A stretch of 64,000 nt of DNA from an uncultured Victivallales bacterium (GCA_903837355.1 CAILUI010000408.1:49111-113110), one strand, 5' to 3'. Numbered from the stretch's first letter, positions 17,772 to 27,359 are shown. A program made the numbers and translations. The notes: generated by a model not told the origin, from the sequence alone.

Positions 17772-19853
17772 TCAGCCCGGCAGGACCCAGTAGGTTCTGG
17801 GCAGGTTGCCGGTGTACAGGTTGTAAATCAGTCCCATAATGATCACCAGCAACCCCGCCAGGACATCGCCGGCGATCAGGCCGAACATCAGGGGCTTGAG
17901 CTTCTGGTAGGCCTGCACGCCCCCGTAACGGGTCACCATGGTCTTCAGAAAACACCCGCCCAGGAAGGACCAGGCCATCATGTAGCCGGCGTACCCCGGC
18001 CAGACCAGGAAGAGGACCGGATGCAGGGGCCAATGCGCGAAGCGCAGACGCCCCGCGGTGAACAGGACAACCCCCGCCATGGCGATGCCGAACGAGATCA
18101 GGAAGTAGTGGTCGGGGTTCATGTCGGCAAAACGCGCCCACCCGTGCACCGTTTCCGCCTGCACCAGCGTGTCCTGGGCCAGCAGGCGGGTGCGGGCCCG
18201 CACCGCGCCCTCCGCGGCCCACACCGGCACCATCTGCGTGCCAAAGCCGTCCTCCCAGTTGACCCCGCGATCGTAGGCGAAGTAGAGGGTCATCGGAACC
18301 GCCACAACCAGCCCGACAAAGACCGCGGCGAGGGCGAGCACGGTGGTGCGGCCGAGCTTCAGCCGCCCGTCATCGATGAGCTTGACGGTATTTACCATGT
18401 AGGGCATAAAGGTCTCCCGCGGGTCGATCAGGAGCATACAGGTGAGGATGAACATGATCATCAGCGCCCGCGGTCCGAGCGACTGGTCGCCGACCAGGCC
18501 AAGGATGAAGACGCAGGGGTAAAGGTAGGGCGCAATGAAGAAGAGGCCGGTTTCGGCAATGATGCGGCCCATCACGGTGAAGATCACGATGGTCAGCACT
18601 CCGTAGAGCAGCGCCAGTTGCCAATCCAGCCCCAGCAGGGCGATTTCACCGACAAACACGGCGAAGCCGAGCAGGAACACGCGCATGCCCCACACGGCGC
18701 TGCTGCCGACCTCCTCCGTCGAGGCTCGCCCGCAGGCCCGCTTGAGCACATGCCCGTAGAAGTGCCGACCGGTGTAGAGCATGGCGCCGAAGAAGCCGAT
18801 ATAGCCGCCATAGACCAGGCCTTGTTCGATGCGCGGCGAGAAGCGCGTCCCGCCCTCGACGGAGATGCCGTAGCCGGCCAGGATGCCGGCGACGTACTTG
18901 AACACGAAGGGCCCCAGCCCCACGGCCAGCGAGACGTCGGTGGCGAGCAGATAGGCGATGGCGACGGCACTGAAGTAGAACTGTGGACTGATCAGGGTCC
19001 ACCCGCCGCCACGCATGAAGGTCGGGAACAGCTCAGCCAGGGACCAAAAGGGGAAAGAGCGCCGGATCTCGACCAGGGTCTCGGGGTAGTAGACACAGAG
19101 GTAGTTATTGAGGTGACAGACCACCACCAGGGTCATGGCGATCCAGAAACTGCGCCGGCGGAAGACCGGACTCGGCGAGCCATCCGCCGCGGGCAACATG
19201 GCCTGGGTGAACTGCACCAGCGGGTACGGTAGATGCTCATGCTGGCTCCATTGCCGATGCAGGACCAGCGACAGCCCCGTGAGCGCAACCCACAGGATAC
19301 CGAACAGCGGCAGCCAGAAGAGCAGCGTGGAACGCCAGGCGTGCCAGGGCACGTCGCGCAGCGAGATCGGCTGGCCGCCCAGACGGAGCCCCTGCACGAA
19401 ACCGATCAAGGCGTTGCCGTCGTCCGCGGTCGGATCTGCCAGCATGCGCTTCGGCACGTAGTCGATGGCGTTGTGCGACTGGCCGGCAGCGTCCTTCCAG
19501 GACCAACCCGGCTGGGTCTTGGCGTAGTGGTGCGGCAGCATCGCCGCCTTGGGCAGGATGCGCAACATGCTCGAGTAGGGCACGCAGCAGGCCGGCAGCG
19601 CCAGCGCCACCACCACCACCAGCTCACGGGCGCTGAAGGGCCGGAACCACGACCAGCGATCCGCGCTCAACCGCCCCAGCCAACGCAACAGCGGGTTGAC
19701 CAGGAACAGCACCACCAGCAAGCCGCCGTAGACGCTCGTCGGCATGTGGTTGCCCACGAACATGGTCTGGCGCAGCACACCATCGTTGAAGTAAGTGTAG
19801 CCGCAGATGAACGCCGCCCCGAGCAGGCCCAAGGCGACAGCGCGTATAGTCAT
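17772..19853 (-). CDS. DUF6785/DUF6784 multispanning membrane protein (OPT-transporter-like)
   Basis: 693 residues with roughly 14 hydrophobic segments and no signal peptide. Segments such as WSQHEHLPYPLVQFTQAM, GLFFIAPYLYPC and GGVQAYQKLKPLMFGLIAGD match my recollection of the DUF6785/DUF6784 pair. These are abundant in Lentisphaerae, Planctomycetes and Verrucomicrobia and distantly similar to oligopeptide (OPT) transporters. They usually sit near glycosidases, so uptake of an oligosaccharide or other organic compound is a reasonable guess, not shown. GGAG lies six to seven bases before the ATG. Confidence 0.78.
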   Translation of the reverse strand: MTIRAVALGLLGAAFICGYTYFNDGVLRQTMFVGNHMPTSVYGGLLVVLFLVNPLLRWLGRLSADRWSWFRPFSARELVVVVALALPACCVPYSSMLRILPKAAMLPHHYAKTQPGWSWKDAAGQSHNAIDYVPKRMLADPTADDGNALIGFVQGLRLGGQPISLRDVPWHAWRSTLLFWLPLFGILWVALTGLSLVLHRQWSQHEHLPYPLVQFTQAMLPAADGSPSPVFRRRSFWIAMTLVVVCHLNNYLCVYYPETLVEIRRSFPFWSLAELFPTFMRGGGWTLISPQFYFSAVAIAYLLATDVSLAVGLGPFVFKYVAGILAGYGISVEGGTRFSPRIEQGLVYGGYIGFFGAMLYTGRHFYGHVLKRACGRASTEEVGSSAVWGMRVFLLGFAVFVGEIALLGLDWQLALLYGVLTIVIFTVMGRIIAETGLFFIAPYLYPCVFILGLVGDQSLGPRALMIMFILTCMLLIDPRETFMPYMVNTVKLIDDGRLKLGRTTVLALAAVFVGLVVAVPMTLYFAYDRGVNWEDGFGTQMVPVWAAEGAVRARTRLLAQDTLVQAETVHGWARFADMNPDHYFLISFGIAMAGVVLFTAGRLRFAHWPLHPVLFLVWPGYAGYMMAWSFLGGCFLKTMVTRYGGVQAYQKLKPLMFGLIAGDVLAGLLVIIMGLIYNLYTGNLPRTYWVLPG

Positions 19854-19936
19854 GCCCCGCTCCGTTCAGGCACAGATAGCGCGCCTAACATAGTGCCCCC
19901 GCAGGAGCCCACCAGTGCGGCACGGAAGAGTGTGAC

Positions 19937-20036
19937 GGCCGCGGCGCCCGGCCAGCCAAAGCCGACCCGACGGGCGGTGGTCCCAGGGCCGCGGCGCCCG
20001 GCCAGCCAGAGCCGACCCGACGGGCGGTGGTCCCAG
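19937..20036. repeat. 50-bp tandem direct repeat, two copies
   Basis: Bases 19937-19986 and 19987-20036 are the same 50-base unit beginning GGCCGCGGCGCCCGG, with one A/G difference (at about 19959 and 20009). It fills most of the gap between the DUF6807 and DUF6785 genes on the minus strand. No coding function is supported. It is probably a local duplication. Confidence 0.9.
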
Positions 20037-20046
20037 GAGGAGCCCC

Positions 20047-21021
20047 TCACTGCCCTGCCCCGACCGGCGTGGCCCAACGCGCGAACTCCGCTCCCAGGGC
20101 GGCGGGGACGCTGCCCCCAACCAGCAGCAACACGCGGTAGCGGAAGGTGATCTGCCCGCCAGTCGGGACGGTCAGGTCGCCCGCCCGCGCTGGCGCTCCC
20201 TCGAAGTCATGCTGCCCAAAGGGATTGGCGGCAAACAGGCCGTAGTCACGCACATGCCACCAGGTCGGGTAGCGCGGGTTCTGCGGATGGTCGAACATGG
20301 CCACGGTGAAGGTCTTCCCGTCAACGGGTCCGCTGTAGGCACACCAGGCCGCCCGCTTGCCCCAGGCGGCGCCATCGACGCGGCCCGCGCTGTCGAGAAT
20401 GTGGCCCGCGCCGGGTTTTCCTTGGGGCTGAACGACGCGCATCTGCTCGTTCAGGCGCAACGCCATGCTGCCTTCCTTGGTATCCCCCAGGACGACCGCG
20501 CTGCCGCCGGCCTTGAGCGTGATCTCCACGTCGATCTGCCGGCGCTCCGCGCTGCCACCGTAGAAGCGCAGCGTGCGCTCGTCGCTGCAGACCTCGGCGC
20601 CGGCCGCGGTGAGCCAGCGGTTGGCGCTGCGAATGACGCCGCCGGCGGCGCCGGAAGCGAGCTCAAGAAACCGGTCATGGACGATGCGGCCATGGCCGGG
20701 GGCTTCCGTCCAGAAGTCGGTACCGTTGACCTGGCCGTGCGTGAACCAGAGCGAGCGGTGGTGCGGATGGTCGTGCTCCTCGCCGGGCACATCCGCCATC
20801 GGGTAACTGCGCGTCAACGGCACCCCGCCGGGGCCCAACAGCGGGTAGCAGTAGGGCCGCGGCGTACCGGCAAAGACGTACTCCGTGAACAACTGCCCAT
20901 CCAGCCGCACCACCACCCGGTCTGCCAGCGGCGTCACCGAGACCGCGGACTCGCCAGCCATGGTCCCGAGGGCCGCAGCGAGGCTGATGACCGTAACCCA
21001 CAGGGCGTGTTTCCTGGCCAT
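20047..21021 (-). CDS. DUF6807 (PmoA-like) secreted protein
   Basis: 324 residues with a signal peptide (WVTVISLAAALGTMAGESA). The family is annotated PmoA or DUF6807 in PVC and Bacteroidota genomes. Visible hallmarks are YCYPLLGPGGVPLTRSYPM, EHDHPHHRSLWFTHGQVNG with its histidine-rich HDHPHHRS block, and FDHPQNPRYPTWWHVRDYGL. Despite the name, these are not methane monooxygenase subunits. They occur with glycosidases, and a carbohydrate-related role is inferred. The ATG at 21021 follows GGAGG by six bases, so I prefer it over an upstream start at 21063. Confidence 0.8.
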   Translation of the reverse strand: MARKHALWVTVISLAAALGTMAGESAVSVTPLADRVVVRLDGQLFTEYVFAGTPRPYCYPLLGPGGVPLTRSYPMADVPGEEHDHPHHRSLWFTHGQVNGTDFWTEAPGHGRIVHDRFLELASGAAGGVIRSANRWLTAAGAEVCSDERTLRFYGGSAERRQIDVEITLKAGGSAVVLGDTKEGSMALRLNEQMRVVQPQGKPGAGHILDSAGRVDGAAWGKRAAWCAYSGPVDGKTFTVAMFDHPQNPRYPTWWHVRDYGLFAANPFGQHDFEGAPARAGDLTVPTGGQITFRYRVLLLVGGSVPAALGAEFARWATPVGAGQ

Positions 21022-21081
21022 CGGCCACCTCCGACCGCAACCCCGGCACCACGCCCGTGGCACCGGGGTCGCACGCTAGGC

Positions 21082-23544
21082 TCAGACCCCGAGCCGGCAC
21101 CAGCGCGCCAACTCGCCGGGCGTACGATTGGTCGTGGGCGTGTACCCCGGCAGCGGCATGAGGCGCTCGTGGATGGCATCCAGGATCCACACCGGTTGCG
21201 GGAAGTACTTCTCCTCCAACTCGGCGGCCGGACACACCCAGTTGCGCGAGCCGATGACCGCAGGCGGCGCATCGAGGTCGTCAAAGGCCAACTGCGTCAG
21301 ATTCGCGGCGACGTTGTGCATCACATTGCCGCGCTCGACCGCATCGGAAATCAGCAGCACCTTACCGGTCTTCTTGACGCTGGCCACCAGCTTGTCGTAG
21401 TTCAGCGGGTTGACGCTGCGCAGATCGATGACCTCGGCATCCACGCCGTGTTCCGCCAGCAACTTCACGGCGTCGAGAGCGCGATAGAGGACCGGCCCGA
21501 GAGTGACGATGGTCACGTCCTTCCCCACCTTCTTCACGTCCGGGTCGCCCATCTCGATCTCGTAGTAGCCTGCCGGAACCCCGCCTTCGTGGAACAACTC
21601 GCCCTTGCCGTAGACCGTCTGACTCTCCAGGAAGATGACCGGATCCGAGCCCGCCAGAGCAGCGTTGAGCAGGCCCTTGGTGTCGTACGGCGTGACCGGA
21701 TAGACCACCTTCAGCCCCGGGATGTGATTCACCAGCGCCGACCAGTCCTGCGAGTGCTGGGCGCCGTACTTGAAGCCCACCGAGATGCGCAGCACCACCG
21801 GCATCTTGAGCACGCCGCCGCTCATCGCCTGCCACTTGGAGAGCTGGTTGAAGACCTCATCACCGGCGCGGCCAAGGAAATCGCAGTACATCAACTCGGC
21901 GACGACGCGCCCGCCGCTCAGCGCATAGCCCACCGCCGCACCGACGATCGCCGCTTCGCTGATCGGGCTGTTGAACAGCCGGTGGTAGGGCAGCAGCTCG
22001 GTCAGCCCACGGTAGCAGGCGAAAGCCCCACCCCAGTCGCGATTCTCTTCGCCGAAGGCCACCATGGTCGGGTCAATGCTGAAGCGGTGTACCATCGCCT
22101 CGAAGACGGCGTCGCGGACATTGTATTGCTTCATCTCCGCAAAGGGCTTGCCGGTCTTGGGGTCGAGGGCGAAGCGCTCCTTCTTCTGGATGCGCTTGAC
22201 CTGTTCATTCTCTTCGACCGGCTGCAGGAACTCCGGCGCCCGGTCATCGAACTTCTCGACCTTGCGGTTGGAGAAGGTAACGGTCTCGATGAAGGGCGAT
22301 TCCATGGTCTCGTAGGGGCTGATGGCGGGGTCAATGGCCAGCTTGAACTGCTCGAAGACAAAGGCTTCGGTCTCGGCCTTGATGGCCTCCATCTCCGCCT
22401 CGCTGACGACATTGGCCTTGACCAGGCGCTGGCGGAAGGTCGGGATCGCATCGGCGTCGACGAAGCGCTGAATCTCCTCCAGCGAGCGATAACTGGAGGC
22501 GTCCGAGGGGCTGTGGCCGGCCACCCGGTAGGTCACCGTGTCCAGCAGCACCGGCCCGCGCCCCTCAGCCAGGACCTGTTTCTTGCGGCGCATGGCATCG
22601 GCCACCGCCAACGGGTTGTAGCCATTCACGCGCTCGGAGTGCATCTGCTCGGGGTTCACCCCAGCGCCGATGCGGGCCAGGAACTTGTAGCCCATGGTCT
22701 CCCCGCAGGTCTGGCCACCCATGCCGTACTGGTTGTCCATGCAGTTGACGATCAGCGGCAGGCCGCCGCCCAAGGCCTGGTCCCACAAGGTGCGATACTG
22801 GTCCATGCTCGCAAACGAAAGGCCTTCCCACACCGGCCCGCAGCCGAACGAGGCATCGCCGATGTTGCAGACCACGACGCCCTTCTTACGGTTGACGCGC
22901 TTGAACAGGGCCGCACCGGGGGCAACCGAACCGCTGCCGCCGACAATGGCGTTGTTGGGGAACACGCCGAAAGGGGTGAAGAAGGCGTGCATGGAGCCGC
23001 CCCAGCCCTTGTTGAAGCCGGTGACGCGCGCAAAGATCTCGGCGTAGGCCCCGTACACGAGGAAGCGCCGGGCCAGGGTCCTCACGTCGCCGCTGAAACC
23101 CTTCTCGACCACGGCCAGCGCGGCGCCGTCGAAGAAGCTCTTCATGATCCCCAGCAAGGCCTTCTCGTCGAGCTTACGGATCGCACTCAGGCCCTTGGCC
23201 AAGATCTCGCTGTGACTGCGGTGACTGCCGAAGATGGCATCGTCGGCATCCAGTTCCCAGGCTTGGCCGACGGCGGCGGCCTCCTGCCCGATGGAAAGGT
23301 GCGCCGGGCCGGCATGCTTGTAGGCCACGCCCTGGTACTCGCCGACCTTCTTGATGGCGTCGATGATGTTCTCAAAGGTCCGCAGCACCACCATGTCGTG
23401 GTAGATGGTCTTGAAGTCGTCGACGGAGTAGAGCTTGCGCTCTTCGGCGACGGTCATGCGGTACTGACACACGGGGATGGCGGTGAACTTAATCTGTCCG
23501 GGCTTGAACAGTTCCTCGGGGAAGATCTCGAGTTTCTTCGGCAT
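21082..23544 (-). CDS. 2-oxoacid dehydrogenase E1, alpha and beta subunits fused
   Basis: 820 residues. The first 410 or so are E1-alpha: SHRSHSEILAKG, and the thiamine diphosphate site from GDASFG (229-230 for the GD pair) to NCMDNQYG (about 267-274). After a linker the E1-beta part begins near 475 (YNVRDAVFEAM), with VAFGEENRDWGGAF, FNSPISEAAIVGAAVGYA and the C-terminal transketolase-like lobe. The enzyme decarboxylates a 2-oxoacid and acylates the lipoyl group of E2. The closest types are acetoin, pyruvate or branched-chain dehydrogenases; the substrate is not determined. E3 and E2 genes follow on the upstream side, so all three activities are encoded together. AAGGTGA precedes the ATG. 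Confidence 0.92.
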   Translation of the reverse strand: MPKKLEIFPEELFKPGQIKFTAIPVCQYRMTVAEERKLYSVDDFKTIYHDMVVLRTFENIIDAIKKVGEYQGVAYKHAGPAHLSIGQEAAAVGQAWELDADDAIFGSHRSHSEILAKGLSAIRKLDEKALLGIMKSFFDGAALAVVEKGFSGDVRTLARRFLVYGAYAEIFARVTGFNKGWGGSMHAFFTPFGVFPNNAIVGGSGSVAPGAALFKRVNRKKGVVVCNIGDASFGCGPVWEGLSFASMDQYRTLWDQALGGGLPLIVNCMDNQYGMGGQTCGETMGYKFLARIGAGVNPEQMHSERVNGYNPLAVADAMRRKKQVLAEGRGPVLLDTVTYRVAGHSPSDASSYRSLEEIQRFVDADAIPTFRQRLVKANVVSEAEMEAIKAETEAFVFEQFKLAIDPAISPYETMESPFIETVTFSNRKVEKFDDRAPEFLQPVEENEQVKRIQKKERFALDPKTGKPFAEMKQYNVRDAVFEAMVHRFSIDPTMVAFGEENRDWGGAFACYRGLTELLPYHRLFNSPISEAAIVGAAVGYALSGGRVVAELMYCDFLGRAGDEVFNQLSKWQAMSGGVLKMPVVLRISVGFKYGAQHSQDWSALVNHIPGLKVVYPVTPYDTKGLLNAALAGSDPVIFLESQTVYGKGELFHEGGVPAGYYEIEMGDPDVKKVGKDVTIVTLGPVLYRALDAVKLLAEHGVDAEVIDLRSVNPLNYDKLVASVKKTGKVLLISDAVERGNVMHNVAANLTQLAFDDLDAPPAVIGSRNWVCPAAELEEKYFPQPVWILDAIHERLMPLPGYTPTTNRTPGELARWCRLGV

Positions 23545-23622
23545 GGCGTCACCTTTCGTGGTTTCTAACGGTACAGACGATCCGTTCGCAAAGCGTTGCT
23601 GCCGGCGGCCGCCGGCGGCGGC

Positions 23623-24966
23623 TCAGGCGTGCAGCACGGTTTCCTTCAGGGCCTCGCTCAGGGTCGGGTGCGGGAAGACGATCTGACGGACGTCGTCGAC
23701 GCACAACTCGAGTTCCACCATGGCCGCGGCCGTGGCGATGAACTCGCCGCAGCAACCGCCGATCATGTGGACCCCGAGGACCTGGCCGTGGCGCTCGCTG
23801 ACCAGCACCTTGACCGTGCCGCTCTTGCCGGCCTCCTCGACGATGAAGCGCCCGGCAATGGCCATCGGCATGACCGCCTTGCGGTAGGCGATGCCCTGCC
23901 GCTTCAACTCTTCCTCCGTCGCGCCCACCTGAGCCACCTCGGGGTGCGTGTAGATCACGCTGGGGATGGCGGAGAAGCGCATGCGGTCGGGGATACCGAA
24001 CATGGTATTGACCGCCACGATGCCCTCGCGGGTGGCCGAGTGGGCCAGCAGCAGGCGGCCGGTGCAGTCGCCGCAGGCCCAGATGCCGGGCACATTGGTG
24101 CGCCCGCATTCGTCTACGCGGACGCCACGACGCTCCACCTCCACGCCCACCTCCTCCAGCCCGAACCCCTTGAGCACGGGCTGCCGGCCGGTCGCGTTCA
24201 GCACCTGCGTGCCGCTGACACTCTGGGCCTTGCCCTCGGCGTCGGTATAGTGAACCGTGTTGCCCTCGACCTGGGTGACCCGGCACGAGAGTTGAATGAC
24301 CACCTTCTTCTTCTTCAGGTCCGCATGCAGCCGCTTGCCGATCTCTTCATCGAGCACCGGCGCAATGCGGTCCAGCATCTCCACCATGGTGACCGCGGTG
24401 CCCAGCTCGGCGAAGAAGCAGGCAAACTCAAGCCCGATGACGCCGGCACCGATGACCACCAGGCTCTCGGGGATCTGCTGCACCTCCAGAATACCCGTGG
24501 AATCGAGCACCGTCTTGGACTCGCGCAGCCCTGGGATCGGCGGCACCGCCGGCACACTGCCGGTGGCCAGCAGGATGTTGGCCGCCTCGATCTCGCGCTC
24601 GCCGGCCACCACCTTGCCGCGACCTGCCAGCCGCGCTTCCGCCTTGATCACCTCGACCCCGGCGCCCTTGAGCATGGCGCTGACCCCCTTGCACAGGGTG
24701 GCCACAACCTGCTTGCGGCGCTCCTGCACCGCCGGCATGTTGAAGACCGGAGCGCTGACCGTCACGCCGTAGCGCTCCGCCTCGCGACAGTCGCTGTAGG
24801 CACGGGCACTGCGCAACAGCGTCTTGGTCGGGATACAGCCGACATTCAGGCAGGTCCCACCCACCTCGCCCTTCTCGAAGAGCACCACCTTCTTACCGAG
24901 CTTCGCGGCATAGGCGGCCGCCTCGTAGCCGCCCGGCCCCGCACCGATGACTGCAAGATCGTACAT
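23623..24966 (-). CDS. lpdA: Dihydrolipoyl dehydrogenase (E3)
   Basis: 447 residues. FAD-binding VIGAGPGGYEAA lies at the N-terminus, the redox disulfide in CLNVGCIPTKTLL (Cys39, Cys44), the NAD-binding VVIGAGVIGLEFACFF, and the C-terminal active-site PHPTLSEAL with the His-Glu pair. It reoxidises the dihydrolipoyl group of the E2 encoded next to it and passes electrons to NAD+. The ATG at 24966 has GGAGG seven bases upstream, so the in-frame start at 25014 is not needed. It lies between E1 and E2 in the same transcription unit. Confidence 0.97.
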   Translation of the reverse strand: MYDLAVIGAGPGGYEAAAYAAKLGKKVVLFEKGEVGGTCLNVGCIPTKTLLRSARAYSDCREAERYGVTVSAPVFNMPAVQERRKQVVATLCKGVSAMLKGAGVEVIKAEARLAGRGKVVAGEREIEAANILLATGSVPAVPPIPGLRESKTVLDSTGILEVQQIPESLVVIGAGVIGLEFACFFAELGTAVTMVEMLDRIAPVLDEEIGKRLHADLKKKKVVIQLSCRVTQVEGNTVHYTDAEGKAQSVSGTQVLNATGRQPVLKGFGLEEVGVEVERRGVRVDECGRTNVPGIWACGDCTGRLLLAHSATREGIVAVNTMFGIPDRMRFSAIPSVIYTHPEVAQVGATEEELKRQGIAYRKAVMPMAIAGRFIVEEAGKSGTVKVLVSERHGQVLGVHMIGGCCGEFIATAAAMVELELCVDDVRQIVFPHPTLSEALKETVLHA

Positions 24967-25029
24967 GAACAACCTCCAGAAGATCAGACAGATCCGACGG
25001 ATCGGACGGGTCACTCCGCCCGACCCGCC

Positions 25030-26436
25030 TCACCCCGCCACACACACCAGCTCGAAGTTCTCCAGGATCGCGGTCAGGGTCTGCAGGTAGCGCGCTCCCG
25101 GCGCGCCATCCACCACCCGGTGATCCAGGGTCAGGCTGAGCTGTATCATCTCACGGTACTCGATGGCGCCGCCAACCCGAACCGGCCGCAGCACCGTCGC
25201 GCCGACCCCGAGGATCGCGACCTGCGGGGCGTTGATCACCGGCGTGAAGGTGGTGATGCCGAAGGCGCCCAGGTTCGAGACGGTGAAGGTGCCACCCAGT
25301 AGGAAGTCGGGATTCAGGCTGCCCGCGGCCGCCTGTTTGGCCAGCTCCTTGGCCTTGGCGGCCATCTCGGCCAGACTCAGGCGCTGCGCGCCGGGCACCA
25401 CCGGGACCATCAGACCACGCGGCGTATCGCAGGCGAACCCCATGTTGACCGCGCTGTGCTGCCGGACCACCGTGCCGTCAAACTCCGCATTCAGAGCCGG
25501 GTGTTGCCGCAGCGCCTTGACCGCGGCGTACATGACCATGTCGCCGATGTTCACATTGGCCAGGCCCAGCGCCTCACCCTGGGCCTTGATGCGCTGACGC
25601 AGCGCTAGAATGCCGCTGACGTCAGCCTCGGCGTTGAGGGTGTACTGCGCTAAGCCGCTGAGCGACTCGTGCAGGCGCTTGGCAATGATCTTGCGGATGT
25701 TGCTGAGCTTGACTTCGGTCACGGTGTCGCCCGCCGGCACAGCCGGGGCCGTCGGGACGGCGGCGGGCACGGCGGCCGTCGGGGCGGCGGTGACGGCGGC
25801 TTCGACAGGCGCCGACGCAGCGGCGGGTTTGCTCATGTCCTGGACGCGCACCGAGCCGCTGACACCCGTCCCCCCGGCCGGGACAGCCACGCCCTCCGCC
25901 GCCAGACGGGCCGCGGCCGGGGTGAGGTGCGGCGCACTCCGATACGCCTCGATGACATCCTGCTCCACGATGCGACCGCCAGCCCCACTGCCCTGGATCG
26001 GCGGCACCACAAACGGATGCTCTTTGACGAAACGGCGGGCCCGCGGACTCAGGGGCCCATTCTCGGCGGCCACGGCCACCACCGGCGCGGTGGCAGCAGC
26101 GGCGGCAGTGGCCACACCCTCGGCAACCGGGGCGGCCACGGGAGCGGGAGCTGCAGCCCCCGACGCACCGTCCGGACGGAACGACGTCACGTCCTCGCCA
26201 GCGGCCCCGATCACGCACAGGGTCTGCATCACCGGCACCAGATCCCCCGCCTTCCAGAACAGCGCCAAGACCGTACCCGTGGCAGGCGATTCGATCTCGA
26301 ACGCCGCCTTATCCGTCTCGATGTCGGCCAAAATGTCGCCGGCTTTGACGCTGTCTCCCGCCTTAACACGCCACGTGGTCAGCAGGCACTCTTCCACCGA
26401 GTTACCCGCCTTCGGCATCACCATCGGGGTTGCCAT
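25030..26436 (-). CDS. 2-oxoacid dehydrogenase E2 acyltransferase (lipoyl)
   Basis: 468 residues. An N-terminal lipoyl domain has the modified lysine in ETDKAAFEIESP (Lys43). An Ala/Pro-rich linker leads to a peripheral subunit-binding domain (about 129-165, LSPRARRFVKEH to GRIVEQDVIEAY). A second, shorter copy follows at about 171-201 (LTPAAARLAAEG to GSVRVQDM). The catalytic domain ends with DHRVVDGAPGARYL (His439, Asp443). It accepts the acyl group from E1 and transfers it to CoA. AAGGAG lies eight to nine bases before the ATG at 26436. Two binding domains per chain are unusual for a one-lipoyl E2. Confidence 0.95.
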   Translation of the reverse strand: MATPMVMPKAGNSVEECLLTTWRVKAGDSVKAGDILADIETDKAAFEIESPATGTVLALFWKAGDLVPVMQTLCVIGAAGEDVTSFRPDGASGAAAPAPVAAPVAEGVATAAAAATAPVVAVAAENGPLSPRARRFVKEHPFVVPPIQGSGAGGRIVEQDVIEAYRSAPHLTPAAARLAAEGVAVPAGGTGVSGSVRVQDMSKPAAASAPVEAAVTAAPTAAVPAAVPTAPAVPAGDTVTEVKLSNIRKIIAKRLHESLSGLAQYTLNAEADVSGILALRQRIKAQGEALGLANVNIGDMVMYAAVKALRQHPALNAEFDGTVVRQHSAVNMGFACDTPRGLMVPVVPGAQRLSLAEMAAKAKELAKQAAAGSLNPDFLLGGTFTVSNLGAFGITTFTPVINAPQVAILGVGATVLRPVRVGGAIEYREMIQLSLTLDHRVVDGAPGARYLQTLTAILENFELVCVAG

Positions 26437-26494
26437 TCTGCTGTCTCCTTGTGCCTGGGGCTGTTCCTGTCGGACCGGCGCGGCGACGGCGCCC

Positions 26495-27256
26495 TCACGG
26501 TCCCGCCAGAATGACCTCGACTCCGTGCCCCTCAAGGGCCTCGCGGAAGGAGTCGCCAATCTGATCCGTGATCAGGGTGTCAATGTCCTCGATACGACCG
26601 CTGCACGTGAAGGACGGGACGCCGATCTTCGTGTGGTCGGCCAGCAGGATAACCTGCGTCGCGCGCTTCATGATCTGCTCTTTGGTGAAGGCTTCGTTGG
26701 TGTCGGTGGTGGTCATGCCCTCAGCCACCGTCAGCCCGATGGTACCCATGAACGCCCTATTAACGTTGAGCGCCCGGATCACGTGCGCCGTCAAGGGCCC
26801 CACCAGGGTCCGCGCCAGCGCCCGGTACTCACCCCCCACCAGGATCAGGCGGTGCCCAGCCTCCATCAAGGCCGACGCCGCCATCAACGAGTTGGTCACG
26901 ACGGTCAGGTCCCGGTGCGGCGGTAGCAGGCGCGCCAACATCAGCACCGTCGAACCGCCGTCCAGGTAGATCGTGTCGTGCTCCTCAACCAGCGCTAGCG
27001 CCGCCCGCGCAATGCGCTCCTTCGCCTCACGGTTCTCCGTCTCCTTGGCGGCAAATAAGGGCTCTACGCGCCGCGCCGGAGTCAGCGTCGCCCCCCCATG
27101 CACCCGCGTCAGCAGATGCCGCCTCTCCATGTCCGCCAGATCGCGACGCAGCGTGGCCATACTCACCGCCAGCGCCTCGGCCAACTCATGCACCGAACGC
27201 CCCTGCGTCCCGGTCAGCAACGCCAGGATGCGACTCTCACGCTCTGTGGGTAACAT
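26495..27256 (-). CDS. DeoR-family transcriptional regulator
   Basis: 253 residues. The N-terminal DeoR winged helix reads RILALLTGTQGRSVHELAEAL with recognition helix SMATLRRDLADME. The C-terminal DeoR sensor domain (LDGGSTVLMLARLL, VVTNSLMAASALM, AFTKEQIMKRA) binds a sugar-phosphate-type ligand in known members. It is the first gene of the 2-oxoacid dehydrogenase unit, 58 bases before E2, and probably represses its own operon through the repeats at 27345-27383. ATG at 27256 or 27268 are both possible; the fold begins just after the former. Confidence 0.93.
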   Translation of the reverse strand: MLPTERESRILALLTGTQGRSVHELAEALAVSMATLRRDLADMERRHLLTRVHGGATLTPARRVEPLFAAKETENREAKERIARAALALVEEHDTIYLDGGSTVLMLARLLPPHRDLTVVTNSLMAASALMEAGHRLILVGGEYRALARTLVGPLTAHVIRALNVNRAFMGTIGLTVAEGMTTTDTNEAFTKEQIMKRATQVILLADHTKIGVPSFTCSGRIEDIDTLITDQIGDSFREALEGHGVEVILAGP

Positions 27257-27330
27257 CCGCCCAACCATCGCCGGCAGCCTCACTGGTCAAAAAGCCGTCC
27301 CGTCGCCTCTCCGCTACCCTGGCTGATCCC

Positions 27331-27359
27331 CAAATATACCCTAAATCGCGCATATTCAA
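27331..27359 (-). promoter_or_regulatory. Probable sigma70 promoter of the DeoR/dehydrogenase operon
   Basis: On the minus strand a TTGAAT -35 box (27354-27359) and a TATTTG -10 box (27331-27336) are separated by 17 bases. The position is 75 bases upstream of the regulator's start, in an AT-rich gap. Confidence 0.5.

Noticed and set aside
20047..21021. Particulate methane monooxygenase subunit (from the family name PmoA)
   Set aside because: The sequence is a soluble secreted DUF6807 protein without membrane helices or pmoB/C neighbours.
20209..23568. Long plus-strand open frame of over 1100 codons opposite the E1 and DUF6807 genes
   Set aside because: It mirrors the codon structure of the true genes on the other strand, a common effect in GC-rich DNA, and its translation has no domain.
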